From contig CAWADL010000014.1 of assembly GCA_963780825.1 (NCBI GenBank), positions 310,001-374,000 of the forward strand: a stretch of 64,000 bases of DNA, in the 5' to 3' direction. The notes under the pieces were generated by a model, which saw only the letters and a list, made by a program, of their open reading frames with translations, was not told the DNA's origin and made no database searches. Position 1 is the first letter of the stretch, and every line of letters begins with the position of its first letter. Below are positions 46,721 through 55,909 of this stretch, one piece after another. Both the position numbers and the translations under genes were made by a program. This DNA is from Roseiarcus sp963780825. GTDB taxonomy: Bacteria; Pseudomonadota; Alphaproteobacteria; Rhizobiales; Beijerinckiaceae.

Positions 46721-46882
46721 TTACTTGAGGGCGGACGAGATTTCCGAGAACTCGGCGGAAAGACGGGTGCCGAGGGCAGTCAGGATCGTGACCAGCGCAA
46801 TCGCGATCAAGGAGGCGATCAGCGCGTATTCAATGGCGGTCGCGCCGGACTCATCGGACGCGAAAAGCTTCACGAACTTCAT
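46721..46882 (-). CDS. flp: Flp-type IVb major pilin
   Basis: 53-residue prepilin. A short leader MKFVKLFASDESG precedes the processed end, with cleavage expected after Gly; the mature start ATAIEYALIASLIAIALV has the Flp signature including the invariant Glu and Tyr and the hydrophobic helix. The tail is TRLSAEFSEISSALK. It is too short for most gene callers. It is the first gene of the Tad locus, with its own terminator. No second pilin copy was found nearby. Confidence 0.93.
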   Translation of the reverse strand: MKFVKLFASDESGATAIEYALIASLIAIALVTILTALGTRLSAEFSEISSALK

Positions 46883-47088
46883 AACATTTGCTCCAGTACG
46901 GCGACGGGATTGCCGCGCCCGTTTCCCTTATGGCGCCAAGCTTTTGATGAATTGCTAATCCGATCTCTCGTATTGGGGGGCCGTGCGGATAGGTTCCGAT
47001 AACGCAGCGGCGCGCCGCCTTGTGCAAGGTTAATGTCTCTTTTAAACAGAGCCTGGAGCGCCATTGCGTTGCTGGATTTTGGGTGGGC

Positions 47089-47844
47089 ATGCCGTCGATC
47101 GAAGTGACGCTTGCGACGTGGGTCGCCATGTACGCAAGCGGTCTGGCCGGGCTGGGGTTGGCGCGTGTTCTCCCCGAGGCGCACACCTCCGATCGATCTC
47201 GGGACATCCTCGGCGGGGTGACCGGCCTGATGGTTCTTCTGCTCGCGCTGGTGCTCGGCCTGCTGATCTGGACGGCCTATGGCGTTACGCAGACACAGAA
47301 GGGCGAGATCCAGCTGCTCGCCGCGCGTGCGCTCGAGTTCGATCTGGAGATGAAGCAATACGGACCCGAGGCCGCCAAGGCGCGGGACATGCTGCGCACC
47401 GAGTTCGTCTGGGCGCACGAACAATTCTGGGGCGAAGGGCAGGCCAAGGCGGACGCTTACAACGTAAGCTACAGCAATATGGCCTCGATGGACGGGTTCC
47501 TGAACGCGCTGAAGCCGGCGACCGACGACCAGCGGCGGCTGCTCACGGCCGCCGCCGGCCATTACGCCGCGATCGGCGAGACGCGGCTTCTGATGTCACT
47601 GCAACTCACCGACCCGGTCTCCTGGCCGCTAATCTTCACGGTCATAGGTTGGTCGTGTCTGCTCTTTCTCGGCTATGGCATTCTGTCGCGCGCGAACGCA
47701 ACGACGCTCGTCGCTTTGGGACTGGGCTGCGCGGCGGTGGCCAGCGCGCTGTTCTTGATTCTTGAACTGAGCCAGCCTTACACGAGTTCGTTCAAGTTAT
47801 CGCCGAACCTGCTCGAGGACGTGATCGTGGAGCTCGGGCAATGA
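47089..47844 (+). CDS. DUF4239-like membrane protein
   Basis: About 251 residues from ATG 47089 (MPSIEVTLATWVAMYASGL; the frame is open to 47020). Membrane segments at about 7-27, 42-62, 180-200 and 208-228; between them is a soluble helical region with EIQLLAARALEFDLEMKQYG. The layout, two helices, a long cytoplasmic loop and two helices, fits bestrophin-like DUF4239 proteins. Function is unknown. Its stop overlaps the next gene by 4 bp (ATGA). It is divergent from flp; the 206-bp gap holds both promoters. Confidence 0.75.
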   Translation: MPSIEVTLATWVAMYASGLAGLGLARVLPEAHTSDRSRDILGGVTGLMVLLLALVLGLLIWTAYGVTQTQKGEIQLLAARALEFDLEMKQYGPEAAKARDMLRTEFVWAHEQFWGEGQAKADAYNVSYSNMASMDGFLNALKPATDDQRRLLTAAAGHYAAIGETRLLMSLQLTDPVSWPLIFTVIGWSCLLFLGYGILSRANATTLVALGLGCAAVASALFLILELSQPYTSSFKLSPNLLEDVIVELGQ

Positions 47845-48377
47845 TCAACCGCTGGCCGCTTCTCGCCGCGCCGCTGTTCGCGGCCCTCGCCGCCGGCGGC
47901 GGTTCGGCTGGGGAAACAGGGTTCGCCTCCAGCGCTGAAGCCATGAAATGGCTGGCGCGCGAGCTGCCGCGCGTAACCCAGGCGAACCCGAAATATCTCA
48001 CCAAGAGCGACGGGACGGTCTCGCAGTGGCTTACGAAAGTGGTGCGCTTCTCGCGCGAAGCCGACGGTCGCGTCCGCGTCGCTATGCAGGAAAGTTACAC
48101 GCAGACTAAAGGAGGCGTTTCGACGCCGGGCCAGCATGAAGCCAAGTTCTCGCTCGGCGATGTCGAGATCACTGATTTCTCCGAGCCCGGCGATGTGACG
48201 CCGGCGGGCGAGCCTTCGCGTGGCATTTTGTTCACATGCAACAAGCCGCGCTGCGTCGCCGCGGTGTGGAGCGGGAAGGCCGCGCCAAGCGACAAGACCG
48301 ATATTTCGATTCAGGACGATGCGTTACGCGCAAAGGTGCTGGCGGCGTTTCGTTATCTGCAAACACATAAGAGCTAG
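47841..48377 (+). CDS. Small exported protein, function unknown
   Basis: 178 residues with an N-terminal hydrophobic segment (WPLLAAPLFAALAAGGGSA) likely to be a signal peptide. The mature part carries one cysteine pair in CNKPRC. It starts within the stop of the DUF4239-like gene (ATGA), so the two are translationally coupled and may act together at the membrane. I do not recognise the family. Confidence 0.7.
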   Translation: MINRWPLLAAPLFAALAAGGGSAGETGFASSAEAMKWLARELPRVTQANPKYLTKSDGTVSQWLTKVVRFSREADGRVRVAMQESYTQTKGGVSTPGQHEAKFSLGDVEITDFSEPGDVTPAGEPSRGILFTCNKPRCVAAVWSGKAAPSDKTDISIQDDALRAKVLAAFRYLQTHKS

Positions 48378-48469
48378 GGCCGTGGTCGGTCAGAAACAAG
48401 GGGTTTTGCCGCTGCGATGAAAACAACGAATTGTCGTCCCTGCGAAAGCGATGTGCGTTGAAAATGGGG

Positions 48470-48535
48470 GCATTTGATCGACTCTATCCGCGTCATGGCC
48501 GGGCTTGTTGTCCCGGTCGTGACGGAACCGGCACG
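48470..48535. repeat. Degraded GTCATGGCCGGG repeat remnant
   Basis: GATCGACTCTATCCGCGTCATGGCCGG resembles the stretch before and in the 11.3-kb core (GATCGCCGCTATCCGCGTCATGG), but only one arm and a short inner hairpin (CCGGGCTTGTTGTCCCGG) remain. It lies in the 197-bp gap ahead of the methyltransferase gene. Confidence 0.55.
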
Positions 48536-48574
48536 CCACAGGGACTAACCGCAGCCCCTAAGGAGCGTTAGAAC

Positions 48575-49302
48575 TTGACGGGCCGAAAACTCCTTCCCGG
48601 AAGGCCGCTGCTTCCCTCCGAAGTCCGCGACTATCAGCTCGAGCGTGGGTCGGCGGCGGAGCAGTTTTCGCCGCGCTTCATCGAGCGATTGACGGTGCTC
48701 AATGAGCTAGTCAAGCAAAGCGGCGAGGTTCTCGAAGGCGGATTGTTCTACTGGGACCGCGAGGCGGATTTCGTCGACAGGCCGCCGGACGCATCGCTCG
48801 CGCCGGCGCGACGCAATCTCTGGCGCGCCTCGCGGTTCAAGCGCGCCATGCTCGAGATTGGCGTCAACGCGGGTCATGGCGCCTTGTTGTTTCTTTCCGC
48901 CAATCCCGATCTCGTCTGGCATGGCGTCGATATCTGCACACACAGCTATGTCGAGCCGTGCGTAACCTATCTGGCCAATCAGTTTCCGGGCCGCGTGCAT
49001 CTGCATCGCGGCGATTCCCGGGAGATTCTGCCGCGGCTCGCCACCCATCGCCCGGAGCTGGATTTCGATCTGTTCCACGTCGATGGCGGCCACACCGACG
49101 AACTCTGTCGCGCCGACGTCTCCAATTGCATCCGGCTGGCGCGCGGCGGCCGCGGCAAACATCTGCGTGCTCGACGACATCAACGCGAGCTGGATTTTCG
49201 ACGTCTATTGCGAGTTCGTCTCGCTGGGCTATCTCGCAACCGAGACGCTTGTTTTCCGATTGGGAGGACGTGAGCCGCAACGTGCTTGCGCGCTTTCTTT
49301 GA
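48575..49302 (+). CDS. Class I SAM-dependent methyltransferase, frameshifted
   Basis: About 241 residues, TTG start with AAGGAG upstream. SAM-site motif I is MLEIGVNAGHGALLF, followed by HGVDIC, HLHRGDSREILPRL and FDLFHVDGGHTDELC, as in Methyltransf_24-type enzymes that often act on sugars or small molecules. The frame breaks near 49153 and 49247; removing one C and one G gives ANICVLDDINASWIFDVYCE and LFSDWEDVSRNVL to the stop at 49302. The stop overlaps the start of the glycosyltransferase gene (TTGA). Confidence 0.82.
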
Positions 49303-50118
49303 GCGCGAGTGGTTTTGCGACCTTCTGGCAGGGACCGCTGAACGCGCTGGTCTATTCCTGTCTGGCGTCCTTTCCCGCCGCAGGCGCGCGGCTCGTTCTG
49401 TATTCCTATGAGAAAATCGGTGATGCGCCGAAGGGCATCGAGATCAGAGACGCCCGCGAAATCTGCCCTGACCCAGTATTGACAGAAAGATATTCGGTTG
49501 AGGGAAAGCGCTCGCTGGCGACGTTCTCAGATCGGTTTCGTTACGAGATGATGCTTCGCGTCGACCATTGCTGGGTCGATGCCGACATCATTTGCCTGAA
49601 ACTCGACGCCGCCTTCGAGGCGGCGCTGGTCTGGGGTCGGCAGCCGGAGGCGCTCGGCAAGGCGCTGATCAACAACGCCGTGCTGAAGACTGCCGCCGGA
49701 CCATCCCGTGTTGAAGACCATGCTCGCGCAGGCGCGCGCGGCGGAGGGCAAGGACATCGGTTGGGGCGCCATCGGACCCTACCTGCTGACCGAAGTCGCC
49801 GAGGCCGAGGGCGTCTACGCGACATCCGCCGAGCCGCAAAGTTTTTATCCGATCGCGCCCGACGCGTTCTGGCGGCTCATCGATCCGGCTTCACGATTTT
49901 TCGTGGAGGAGGCGTCGAGCGAGGCGGTGCTCATTCATCTTTGGAGCGAATTGTTGCGGCGCGTCGGCTATGATTTCGACGCCGCGCCGCCGCCGGGCGC
50001 TTATCTCTACGATAAGTTCAGCGAGCTTGGGACGCTGTCGCGATTTCGGCGGGTCTGCGAGGTCGCGGAAGTCGCGGCGATCGTCGCGCGCTGGAACGCC
50101 TCGGCGCCGGCGGCGTGA
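49299..50118 (+). CDS. Glycosyltransferase, GT32-like with DXD motif, frameshifted
   Basis: About 272 residues. FWQGPLNALVYSCLASFPAA is the nucleotide-binding start common to sugar-transferring GT32/capsular-type enzymes, and HCWVDADIICL carries the DXD metal motif. The frame breaks near 49700; the second half contains GWGAIGPYLLTEVAE, typical for the acceptor end of this fold, and HLWSELLRR. It probably transfers a hexose in surface polysaccharide or glycolipid synthesis, in an operon with flanking methyltransferases. Donor and acceptor are unknown. Confidence 0.8.
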
Positions 50119-50134
50119 GGCTTAGGAGGGCGGC

Positions 50135-50767
50135 TTGGGCGATCTCGAAACCGTGTTTCAGCGTATCGCCGAGATCAACCATTGGGGCAACGCGGAGAGC
50201 GTCAGCGGCGATGGATCGACTCTGGAGTACACCTACAACCTGCGTCACGAATTGGCGAAGTTCTTGCGAGCGTTCGAGATAAGCTCGATGTGCGACGCGC
50301 CTTGCGGCGACTTCAATTGGATGCGGGCGGTCGAGTTTCCGGAGAGGTTTGACTACATCGGCGGCGAGATCGTGCCTTCGCTGGTGGAGGCCACCCGGTC
50401 GAAGTACGAAACGCCGACGCGGCGATTTCAACTGCTGGACATTACCGCAGACCGGTTCCCCGATGTCGATCTCTGGTTCTGCCGGGATTGTTTGTTTCAT
50501 CTGCCGACCGAGGCGGTTCTCAATTCGCTGAAGCTGTTCGCGAAGTCGCGCATCAAGTATGTGATGACGACCACGCATCTCAACACGACGAAATTCCGCA
50601 ATCGCGACATCGCCGCAGGGCGCTATCGGAAGCTGGATTTGTATGCCGCTCCGTATCACCTGCCCCGCGATGTGCTTTACCGCATCCCGGACTACGTGTT
50701 TCCCTATCCGCAGCGCGAGCTGTGCGTCTGGACCCGGGCGCAAGTGGCCGAGGCGATTGCGAAGTGA
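50135..50767 (+). CDS. Class I SAM-dependent methyltransferase
   Basis: 210 residues, TTG start with TAGGAGGG upstream. The SAM motif is degenerate: SSMCDAPCGDFNWMRAV in place of a classic GxGxG loop, then YIGGEIVPSLVEATRS, PDVDLWFCRDCLFHLP and a late YPQRELCVWTRAQ. Similar proteins occur in polysaccharide gene sets. It is third in an operon with the methyltransferase and glycosyltransferase, 16 bp after the latter. Confidence 0.8.
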   Translation: MGDLETVFQRIAEINHWGNAESVSGDGSTLEYTYNLRHELAKFLRAFEISSMCDAPCGDFNWMRAVEFPERFDYIGGEIVPSLVEATRSKYETPTRRFQLLDITADRFPDVDLWFCRDCLFHLPTEAVLNSLKLFAKSRIKYVMTTTHLNTTKFRNRDIAAGRYRKLDLYAAPYHLPRDVLYRIPDYVFPYPQRELCVWTRAQVAEAIAK

Positions 50768-50772
50768 GGCAC

Positions 50773-50872
50773 GCGGAGCGTCGGCCTCCAGGCCGACGTT
50801 GGGATTGATACGTAAGCCGGCCGAACTGGGCCCCAAAAGGTCGGCGTGGACGCCGACCCTCCGTAAGCAGCG
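50773..50872. repeat. Palindromic repeat, GGAGCGTYGGCC family (copy 2)
   Basis: Left GCGGAGCGTCGGCCTCCAGG continuing CCGACG, right AAAGGTCGGCGTGGACGCCG continuing ACCCTCCG, matching the 6.15-kb copy without its internal duplication. It follows the glycosyl/methyltransferase operon. Confidence 0.75.
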
Positions 50873-50982
50873 CTCTAGCCGATGGCTCTGCTAGCTGGCG
50901 ACCTTGGGACCGTCCCAAGGGCGGCGCATTACGAAAAGGGATGAAAGCCGCCCCATCGCCGCCTATATCCCCGGCCTAGGGG

Positions 50983-52648
50983 ATGCGGAGATCGGGGTTG
51001 AGTGAGGACGGGGAGGCGCCAGCGGCAACGGTGGCGGCCCAGCAGACTTCTTTCTGGGGCGCTTTCGCAAGCTTGGCGTTCGCGGTCATCTGGGCCGCTA
51101 GCACCTTGTCGAATCTCGGCATTGCGATGTTCGATACCGCGACCGGCTTTCTCGTCGCCAAGATGAGCGGCGACCCGATGACGGTGTCGCTGCTGCAGAC
51201 CGCGACCACCCTGCCGCTGTTCTTGTTCACTATTCCCGCCGGCGCCCTCACCGACCTCGTCGATTTCTCGCAAATTGCTGCTGGCGGCGAACTTCGCCAT
51301 TCTGGTTTTCACCGCTGGTTTTGCTGGCCTGGCGTCCCTTGGCACAGCGACGCCTATAGTGCTGTTGGGCGCGACTTTTCTGCTCGGCGTCGCCGGGGCC
51401 TTGGCGGCGCCGGCCTGGGTTTCGATCGCGCCGCTGCTGGTGCCGACGCGCGATCTCGATTCCGCGGTCGCCGCCAATACGGTCGGCTACAACGTCAGCC
51501 GTGCGGTCGGGCCGGCGTTGGGGGGGCTGGCGATCGCCTGGTCTGGGCGTCTGGCTGCCGCTCTGGGCCTACGCTATCAGCAATATCGCGGTTCTCGGCG
51601 CGCTTTTCTGGTGGCAGCCGCCGCGCCGGATCACCAGCACCCTGCCCGCCGAACGCCTGACGACGGCCATTCGCAGCGGCATCCGGCATGCCCGCAACAA
51701 CCGGCATCTGCACTCGACCCTGGTCAGAACCCTCGCGTTCTTTCCCTTCGCCAGCGCCTACTGGGCGCTGCTGCCGCTGATCGCGCGGGCCCAGTCCTCT
51801 GGCGGCGCCGAGTTCTACGGCCTGCTTCTCGGCGCGGTCGGCCTCGGGGCGATTGTCGGTTCGGCGGCGCTCTCTTGGGTGAAAGCGCAGCTCGGCGCGG
51901 ACAAGCTTGGTGGCGCTCGCCAGCGTCGGGACAGGGGCGGCGCTGGTCCTGTTCGGACTATCCAATGACGCGTGGAGCGAGCTGCTGGCGGGCGTGCTCG
52001 CCGGCGCCATGTGGACCTGGGCGATTTCGGCGCTTTACGTGTCGGCGCAAGTCGCGTTGCCGGACTGGGTGCGCGGGCGCGGCTTGGCGATTTTCCTGAC
52101 GTTCATTTTCGGCGCGACGACCTTCGCAAGCGCGATTTGGGGACAGATCGCCTCGCTGCGCGGCGTCGATGTCTCGCTTTACATTGCGGCGGCGGGGGCG
52201 GTCGCGGCCATTCCGCTCAGCTGGGGCTCAAAGCTGCAGACCGGCCTCGGCGTAAACCTGGCGCCCTCGCTGCATTGGCGAACGCCCCGCGTCGCCTTCG
52301 ACATCGGTTGGAGCCAAGGACCGGTGCTGGTGACCTTGAGATATCGGATCGAGCCGCAAAATCGCGACAAGTTTCTGTCGGCGATGCGGGAGATCGGATC
52401 GGAGCGCAAGCGCGACGGCGCCTTCGCCTGGGGCGTCTTCGAGGAGCTCGCGGAGGAGGGCCGATACACGGAAACCTTCCTCATCGAGTTCCTGGCTCGA
52501 GCTGATGTATCTCTACGAGCGCGTCACCAACGCGGACCGCCGCATGGAGGAGCGGGTGCGGCAGCTGCTGACCGAGCCGCCACAAATCACCCACCTGATC
52601 GCGCCGAAGCGCGGGCGTCATTTCGAGCGCGTCATGCCGGCGGCTTGA
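50983..52648 (+). CDS. MFS transporter (EntS/DUF894-like) with C-terminal extension, four frameshifts
   Basis: About 550 residues after correction. Twelve-helix permease with the motif LLQTATTLPLFLFTIPAGAL near helix 2, LLGVAGALAAPAWVSI and NTVGYNVSRAVGPALGG, then LPDWVRGRGLAIFL. A C-terminal soluble domain of about 110 residues follows (GPVLVTLRYRIEPQN, GAFAWGVFEELAEEGRYTET). Frame changes near 51265, 51557, 51905 and 52498 are all net +1. It is paralogous along its length to the intact MFS gene at 54067-55743. Substrate is unknown; relatives export siderophores or drugs. Confidence 0.85.
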
Positions 52649-53369
52649 GCGGGCGCCGACGCGCGCCGACCACGGCGCGCCAAAACCCGTCGCCGACCAG
52701 CTCGATGCCTATCGTCTTGAAATCGAGCGCGACCTCGGCGAGTTGCTGATAGGCGGTGTTGCAGCAGATGCCGAACAGCGCGAGCCCATCCGGCGCCAAC
52801 GCGCCCTCCAGTCCGTCGAGATAGCCGCGGAGCACGCGACCGCCGGGGTCGCACAGGCTGTCCCGTTCGAGGTCGTCCTCGGGGGCCTTGTCGATCAACG
52901 GCGTATTGAAGACGATGAGGTCAAAATCGCGCTCGTCGACGGCGGTGAATAGATCGGAGCGCAGGAACCGCGGCTTCAGTCCGTTGAGCTCAGCGTTGGC
53001 TCGCGCTGTGGAAAGGGTCCTTTCCGAGATATCGGTCGCGACCACATATTGCTTCCAGCGATGCGCGACGAACAGGGCGATCGCGCCACAACCGGTTCCA
53101 ATTTCCAGCATGCGCGGGATCTCGCGCGGGTGAAGCGCCAGAATGTTCCTTATGAACATCAGCGAGCTGGATTCCGGCGTCGGATGGTAAACCCCAGCCG
53201 GCGCGTCGATCGTCATGCCGTCGATGACGAAGCTCGCCGGGGTGCGCTGCAGCGCCGCGTGGGCGCGATGACCCGCGTCAATGTCGAGATAGTCGGCCGA
53301 GACGAGCCTGTCGAGGCCCAGTTCGGCAAGCACGCGTTGCCGCGCGGCCTCGGTTGAATTGGCAGCCAT
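52632..53369 (-). CDS. Class I SAM-dependent methyltransferase, HemK/PrmC-like fold
   Basis: 245 residues. A helical N-terminus with VYHPTPESS precedes motif I LEIGTGCGAIALF, then ATDISERTLSTARANAELNG and LIVFNTPLID. The catalytic NPPY of glutamine methyltransferases is replaced by NTPL, so it is unlikely to be a release-factor methylase; a small-molecule or nucleic-acid target is possible. It converges with and overlaps by 17 bp the end of the MFS gene. Confidence 0.82.
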   Translation of the reverse strand: MAANSTEAARQRVLAELGLDRLVSADYLDIDAGHRAHAALQRTPASFVIDGMTIDAPAGVYHPTPESSSLMFIRNILALHPREIPRMLEIGTGCGAIALFVAHRWKQYVVATDISERTLSTARANAELNGLKPRFLRSDLFTAVDERDFDLIVFNTPLIDKAPEDDLERDSLCDPGGRVLRGYLDGLEGALAPDGLALFGICCNTAYQQLAEVALDFKTIGIELVGDGFWRAVVGARRRPLKPPA

Positions 53370-53508
53370 AGATGCTCGTACGCGCCCCCGGCAACGGCTA
53401 AGGATATGGGCGGCATCGCAAAGTTATGCAATCCCGTTCTAGATTCGTGGAGGACGCCGCCGCCGCTTATAAACGACGCCGAATACCCCCTTTCGCTGAA
53501 GACCCACC

Positions 53509-54092
53509 TTGCGCGCACTGGTCATTCACGCTCATCCCTCCCCCGAAAGTTACGGCTCAGCGCTCGCCAGAGAGGCGCGCGCCGCGCTCACCGAGCGCGG
53601 CCACGCCGTAGAGTTTTGTGATCTTTACGCTGAGAATTTCGATCCGGTTTTATCGCGCGAGGCTTTTCGGCGCTATCTCGACGCGCCGGCCAATCGCGCC
53701 GGGGTAGAGCGTTACGTCGATAGCTTGTTGGCGGCGGAGGCGCTGGTCTTCGTGTTTCCGGTTTGGCACGACGGGCCGCCGGCGATCCTCAAAGGCTATT
53801 TCGATCGGGTTTTCCTGCGCGACGTCGTGTTCGAACTCGACGCCGCGGGCGTCTTCCGTCCGCGCCTGCAAAACATCCGCCGTCTCACGGCGGTCGCGCT
53901 CTACGGCGCGGACCGCGTACGCACCCGCGCGGTCGGGGATTTGCCGCGCCGGTTCGTCAAACACAATCTCGGGCCGTTGATCGCCCCCGACGCCCGCAGC
54001 GACTATCTCGCGGCGTACGGAATGGATCGAGCGGACTCCAACAGCGCGCACGATTTCTGCAAAAAGTCAGGCGGTCGTTTCTTTCGTGGTGA
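53509..54092 (+). CDS. NAD(P)H oxidoreductase, flavodoxin-like fold (KefF/NQO1 family), frameshifted at end
   Basis: About 193 residues from a TTG start. LVIHAHPSPESYGSALAREA is the FMN-binding loop, with VFVFPVWHDGPPAILKGYFD and RRLTAVALYGADR later, as in KefF, MdaB and quinone reductases. The open frame runs to 54891 but the part after 54050 is antisense to the next gene. Removing one base near 54045 gives the usual tail RARFLQKVRRSFLSW and a stop at 54092, which overlaps the convergent MFS gene by 26 bp. Confidence 0.85.
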
Positions 54093-55743
54093 GATAGAAG
54101 TCGGAGGCAAGAAAGGGCGCAACCGACGTCTTCGGAGAATCGGCGGCGAGCATGAGCGTCACGGTGGGCGGCTCGGCGAGCAGGCTCTTGACCAGGTTCT
54201 CGTGGACGCGATCCGCTTCGGTGACGCGCTCGCGCAGGTAGCGCGCCTCGAGCCAGGAGCCGATCAGGAACGTCTCGAGATAGACGCCTTTCTCCGCCAC
54301 GTCGGCGAATATACCCCAGGCATAGGCGCCGTTACTGCGACGCGCCCGACCGATATACTCGATGGCGTCCAGGAAGGGGTCAGGATCCTCGCCCGCGAGG
54401 CGGTATTTGACTGTGACGAGCACGGGGCCGCTGTCGTCTTCGACCTCGCGCGCCAGCATCGGCGCCTGCCAGTGCATCGACGGCCTGAGATCGACGCCGT
54501 CTGCGGTTTGCAGCCGCCAACCCCAGGTCAGCGGAATGCCTGCGATCGCGCCCGCCGCGGCCAGGAAATGTGCGGCCGGCAGGCCGAGACGCGCCGCCAC
54601 GAAACCCCAGACGACACTGCCCAAGGTCATCGATCCGAACACGACCGTCAAAAAGATCGCCAGCCCGCGCCCGCGCACCCAATCCGGAAGCGCGACCTGC
54701 GCGGATACGCTGAGGCTGGTCAGCACACCGGTCCACCCGGCGCCAGCGATGAAAGCGGCGATGAAAGCCGAGGTGGGCGAGCGGCAAAATCCCAGCAGCG
54801 TCATCGCCACCGCGATCGCGACCGTCCCTACCGCCGCGATGCTATCCGGCCCGAGCATGCGTTTGAGGTAGGGGCGTCCGAGCGAACCTAGCGCGGCGCC
54901 GACGCTCGCGGTCGCCAGCAGAAGGCCGTAAACCTGCGGTCCTGAAGTCATCTGGCTGCGCGCGACCAGCGGCAGCAACGCGACAAACGCCGCCGCGAAC
55001 GGGAACACCGCGAAAGTGCGGACGAGCGTCGCCCGCAAATGCGGATTATAGACGGCGTGCCGCAATCCGGCGCGTAATGCGCTGACCAGCCGCTCTGCGG
55101 GAAGCGCGCGCTCGCGCCGCTCGGGCGGCCGCCACGCCAGCAGCGCCAGGACGCTTACCGCATTGGCGGCCGCGAAAGCCCAGAAGGGCGCGGCGATGCC
55201 GAACGCCATGATGAACCGGCCGCCCAGCGCCGGCCCGATCGCACGGCTGGCGTTGTAGCCGACGCTGTTCGCGGCCGACGCCGATTCGAGATCGCGGCGC
55301 GACACGAGCAACGGCGTCAGCGAGGCCCAAGCCGGCGCCGCCACCGACCAGGCCGCGCTCAATAGAAAGGTCAGGCCCAACAGCGCCATTGGGGTTGCGA
55401 GGCCAAGCGAAACACAGGCCGCAAAACCGATAATGATGAGGGTGATTGCGGTCTCTAGGATCAGAAGAAAGCGGCGTGGGGCCACGATGTCGACCAGTGC
55501 GCCGGCGGGAAGCGTGAACAGAAACATCGGCAGGAACGCCGCCACCTGGACCAGCGAAACCGCGCGCGGATCCGCGTTCAGATTGGTCATCAGCCACGCC
55601 GAAGCGGCGTCGGTCATGGCGATGCCCGTCATGCCGAGGATGGTGGCGCCCCATATCTGCGTAAAATGACGGTTCTCGAAAACCGTCCACGCGGAGCGCG
55701 GACAGACCACTTCGTTCGCGACTGCCTCGACAGTGTCCAACAC
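54067..55743 (-). CDS. MFS transporter (EntS/DUF894-like) with C-terminal extension
   Basis: 558-residue intact paralogue of the gene at 50983. Signature regions are VQVAAFLPMFLFTLPAGALV, LLSAAWSVAAPAWASLTPLL, NSVGYNASRAIGPALGGRF and ALPDWVRGRGLAIFL. The soluble C-terminal domain (GPVLVTVKYRLAGEDPD, NGAYAWGIFADVAEKGVYLE) is conserved between the two, suggesting a shared and specific function, perhaps contact with a partner enzyme. The flanking genes (methyltransferase, flavodoxin-fold reductase) suggest but do not prove a small-molecule modification and export set. Confidence 0.9.
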   Translation of the reverse strand: MLDTVEAVANEVVCPRSAWTVFENRHFTQIWGATILGMTGIAMTDAASAWLMTNLNADPRAVSLVQVAAFLPMFLFTLPAGALVDIVAPRRFLLILETAITLIIIGFAACVSLGLATPMALLGLTFLLSAAWSVAAPAWASLTPLLVSRRDLESASAANSVGYNASRAIGPALGGRFIMAFGIAAPFWAFAAANAVSVLALLAWRPPERRERALPAERLVSALRAGLRHAVYNPHLRATLVRTFAVFPFAAAFVALLPLVARSQMTSGPQVYGLLLATASVGAALGSLGRPYLKRMLGPDSIAAVGTVAIAVAMTLLGFCRSPTSAFIAAFIAGAGWTGVLTSLSVSAQVALPDWVRGRGLAIFLTVVFGSMTLGSVVWGFVAARLGLPAAHFLAAAGAIAGIPLTWGWRLQTADGVDLRPSMHWQAPMLAREVEDDSGPVLVTVKYRLAGEDPDPFLDAIEYIGRARRSNGAYAWGIFADVAEKGVYLETFLIGSWLEARYLRERVTEADRVHENLVKSLLAEPPTVTLMLAADSPKTSVAPFLASDFYLTTKETTA

Positions 55744-55845
55744 AACTCCGCTTGCTGAAAAGCCGACCGTTAAATAGGCTCCGCGAAGCGCCTTTCCAAG
55801 ACGGAAGAGGCGGATAGCCGCTGCCTGTTTTGGCGGCGCCGCCCT

Positions 55846-55880
55846 CTGGGACCGCGGGCGTCCCGCCCGCAGGCGGCAAG
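55846..55880. repeat. GGGACCGCGGGCGTCCCGC hairpin
   Basis: CTCTGGGACCGCGGGCGTCC then CGCCCGCAGGCGGC, with the self-complementary GCGGGCGTCCCGCCCGC. It lies just before the SDR gene and 100 bp upstream of the MFS start. Similar words occur at 5391-5415, in the response-regulator tail, at 33979 and at 56672. Confidence 0.6.
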
Positions 55881-55909
55881 CGCCGAACTATCCACTCAAG
55901 GATCTCCTC

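Noticed and set aside
54093..54891. Apparent C-terminal extension of the flavodoxin-fold reductase to 460 residues
   Set aside because: This part is antisense to the MFS gene; a +1 correction near 54045 gives the normal short C-terminus and stop at 54092.
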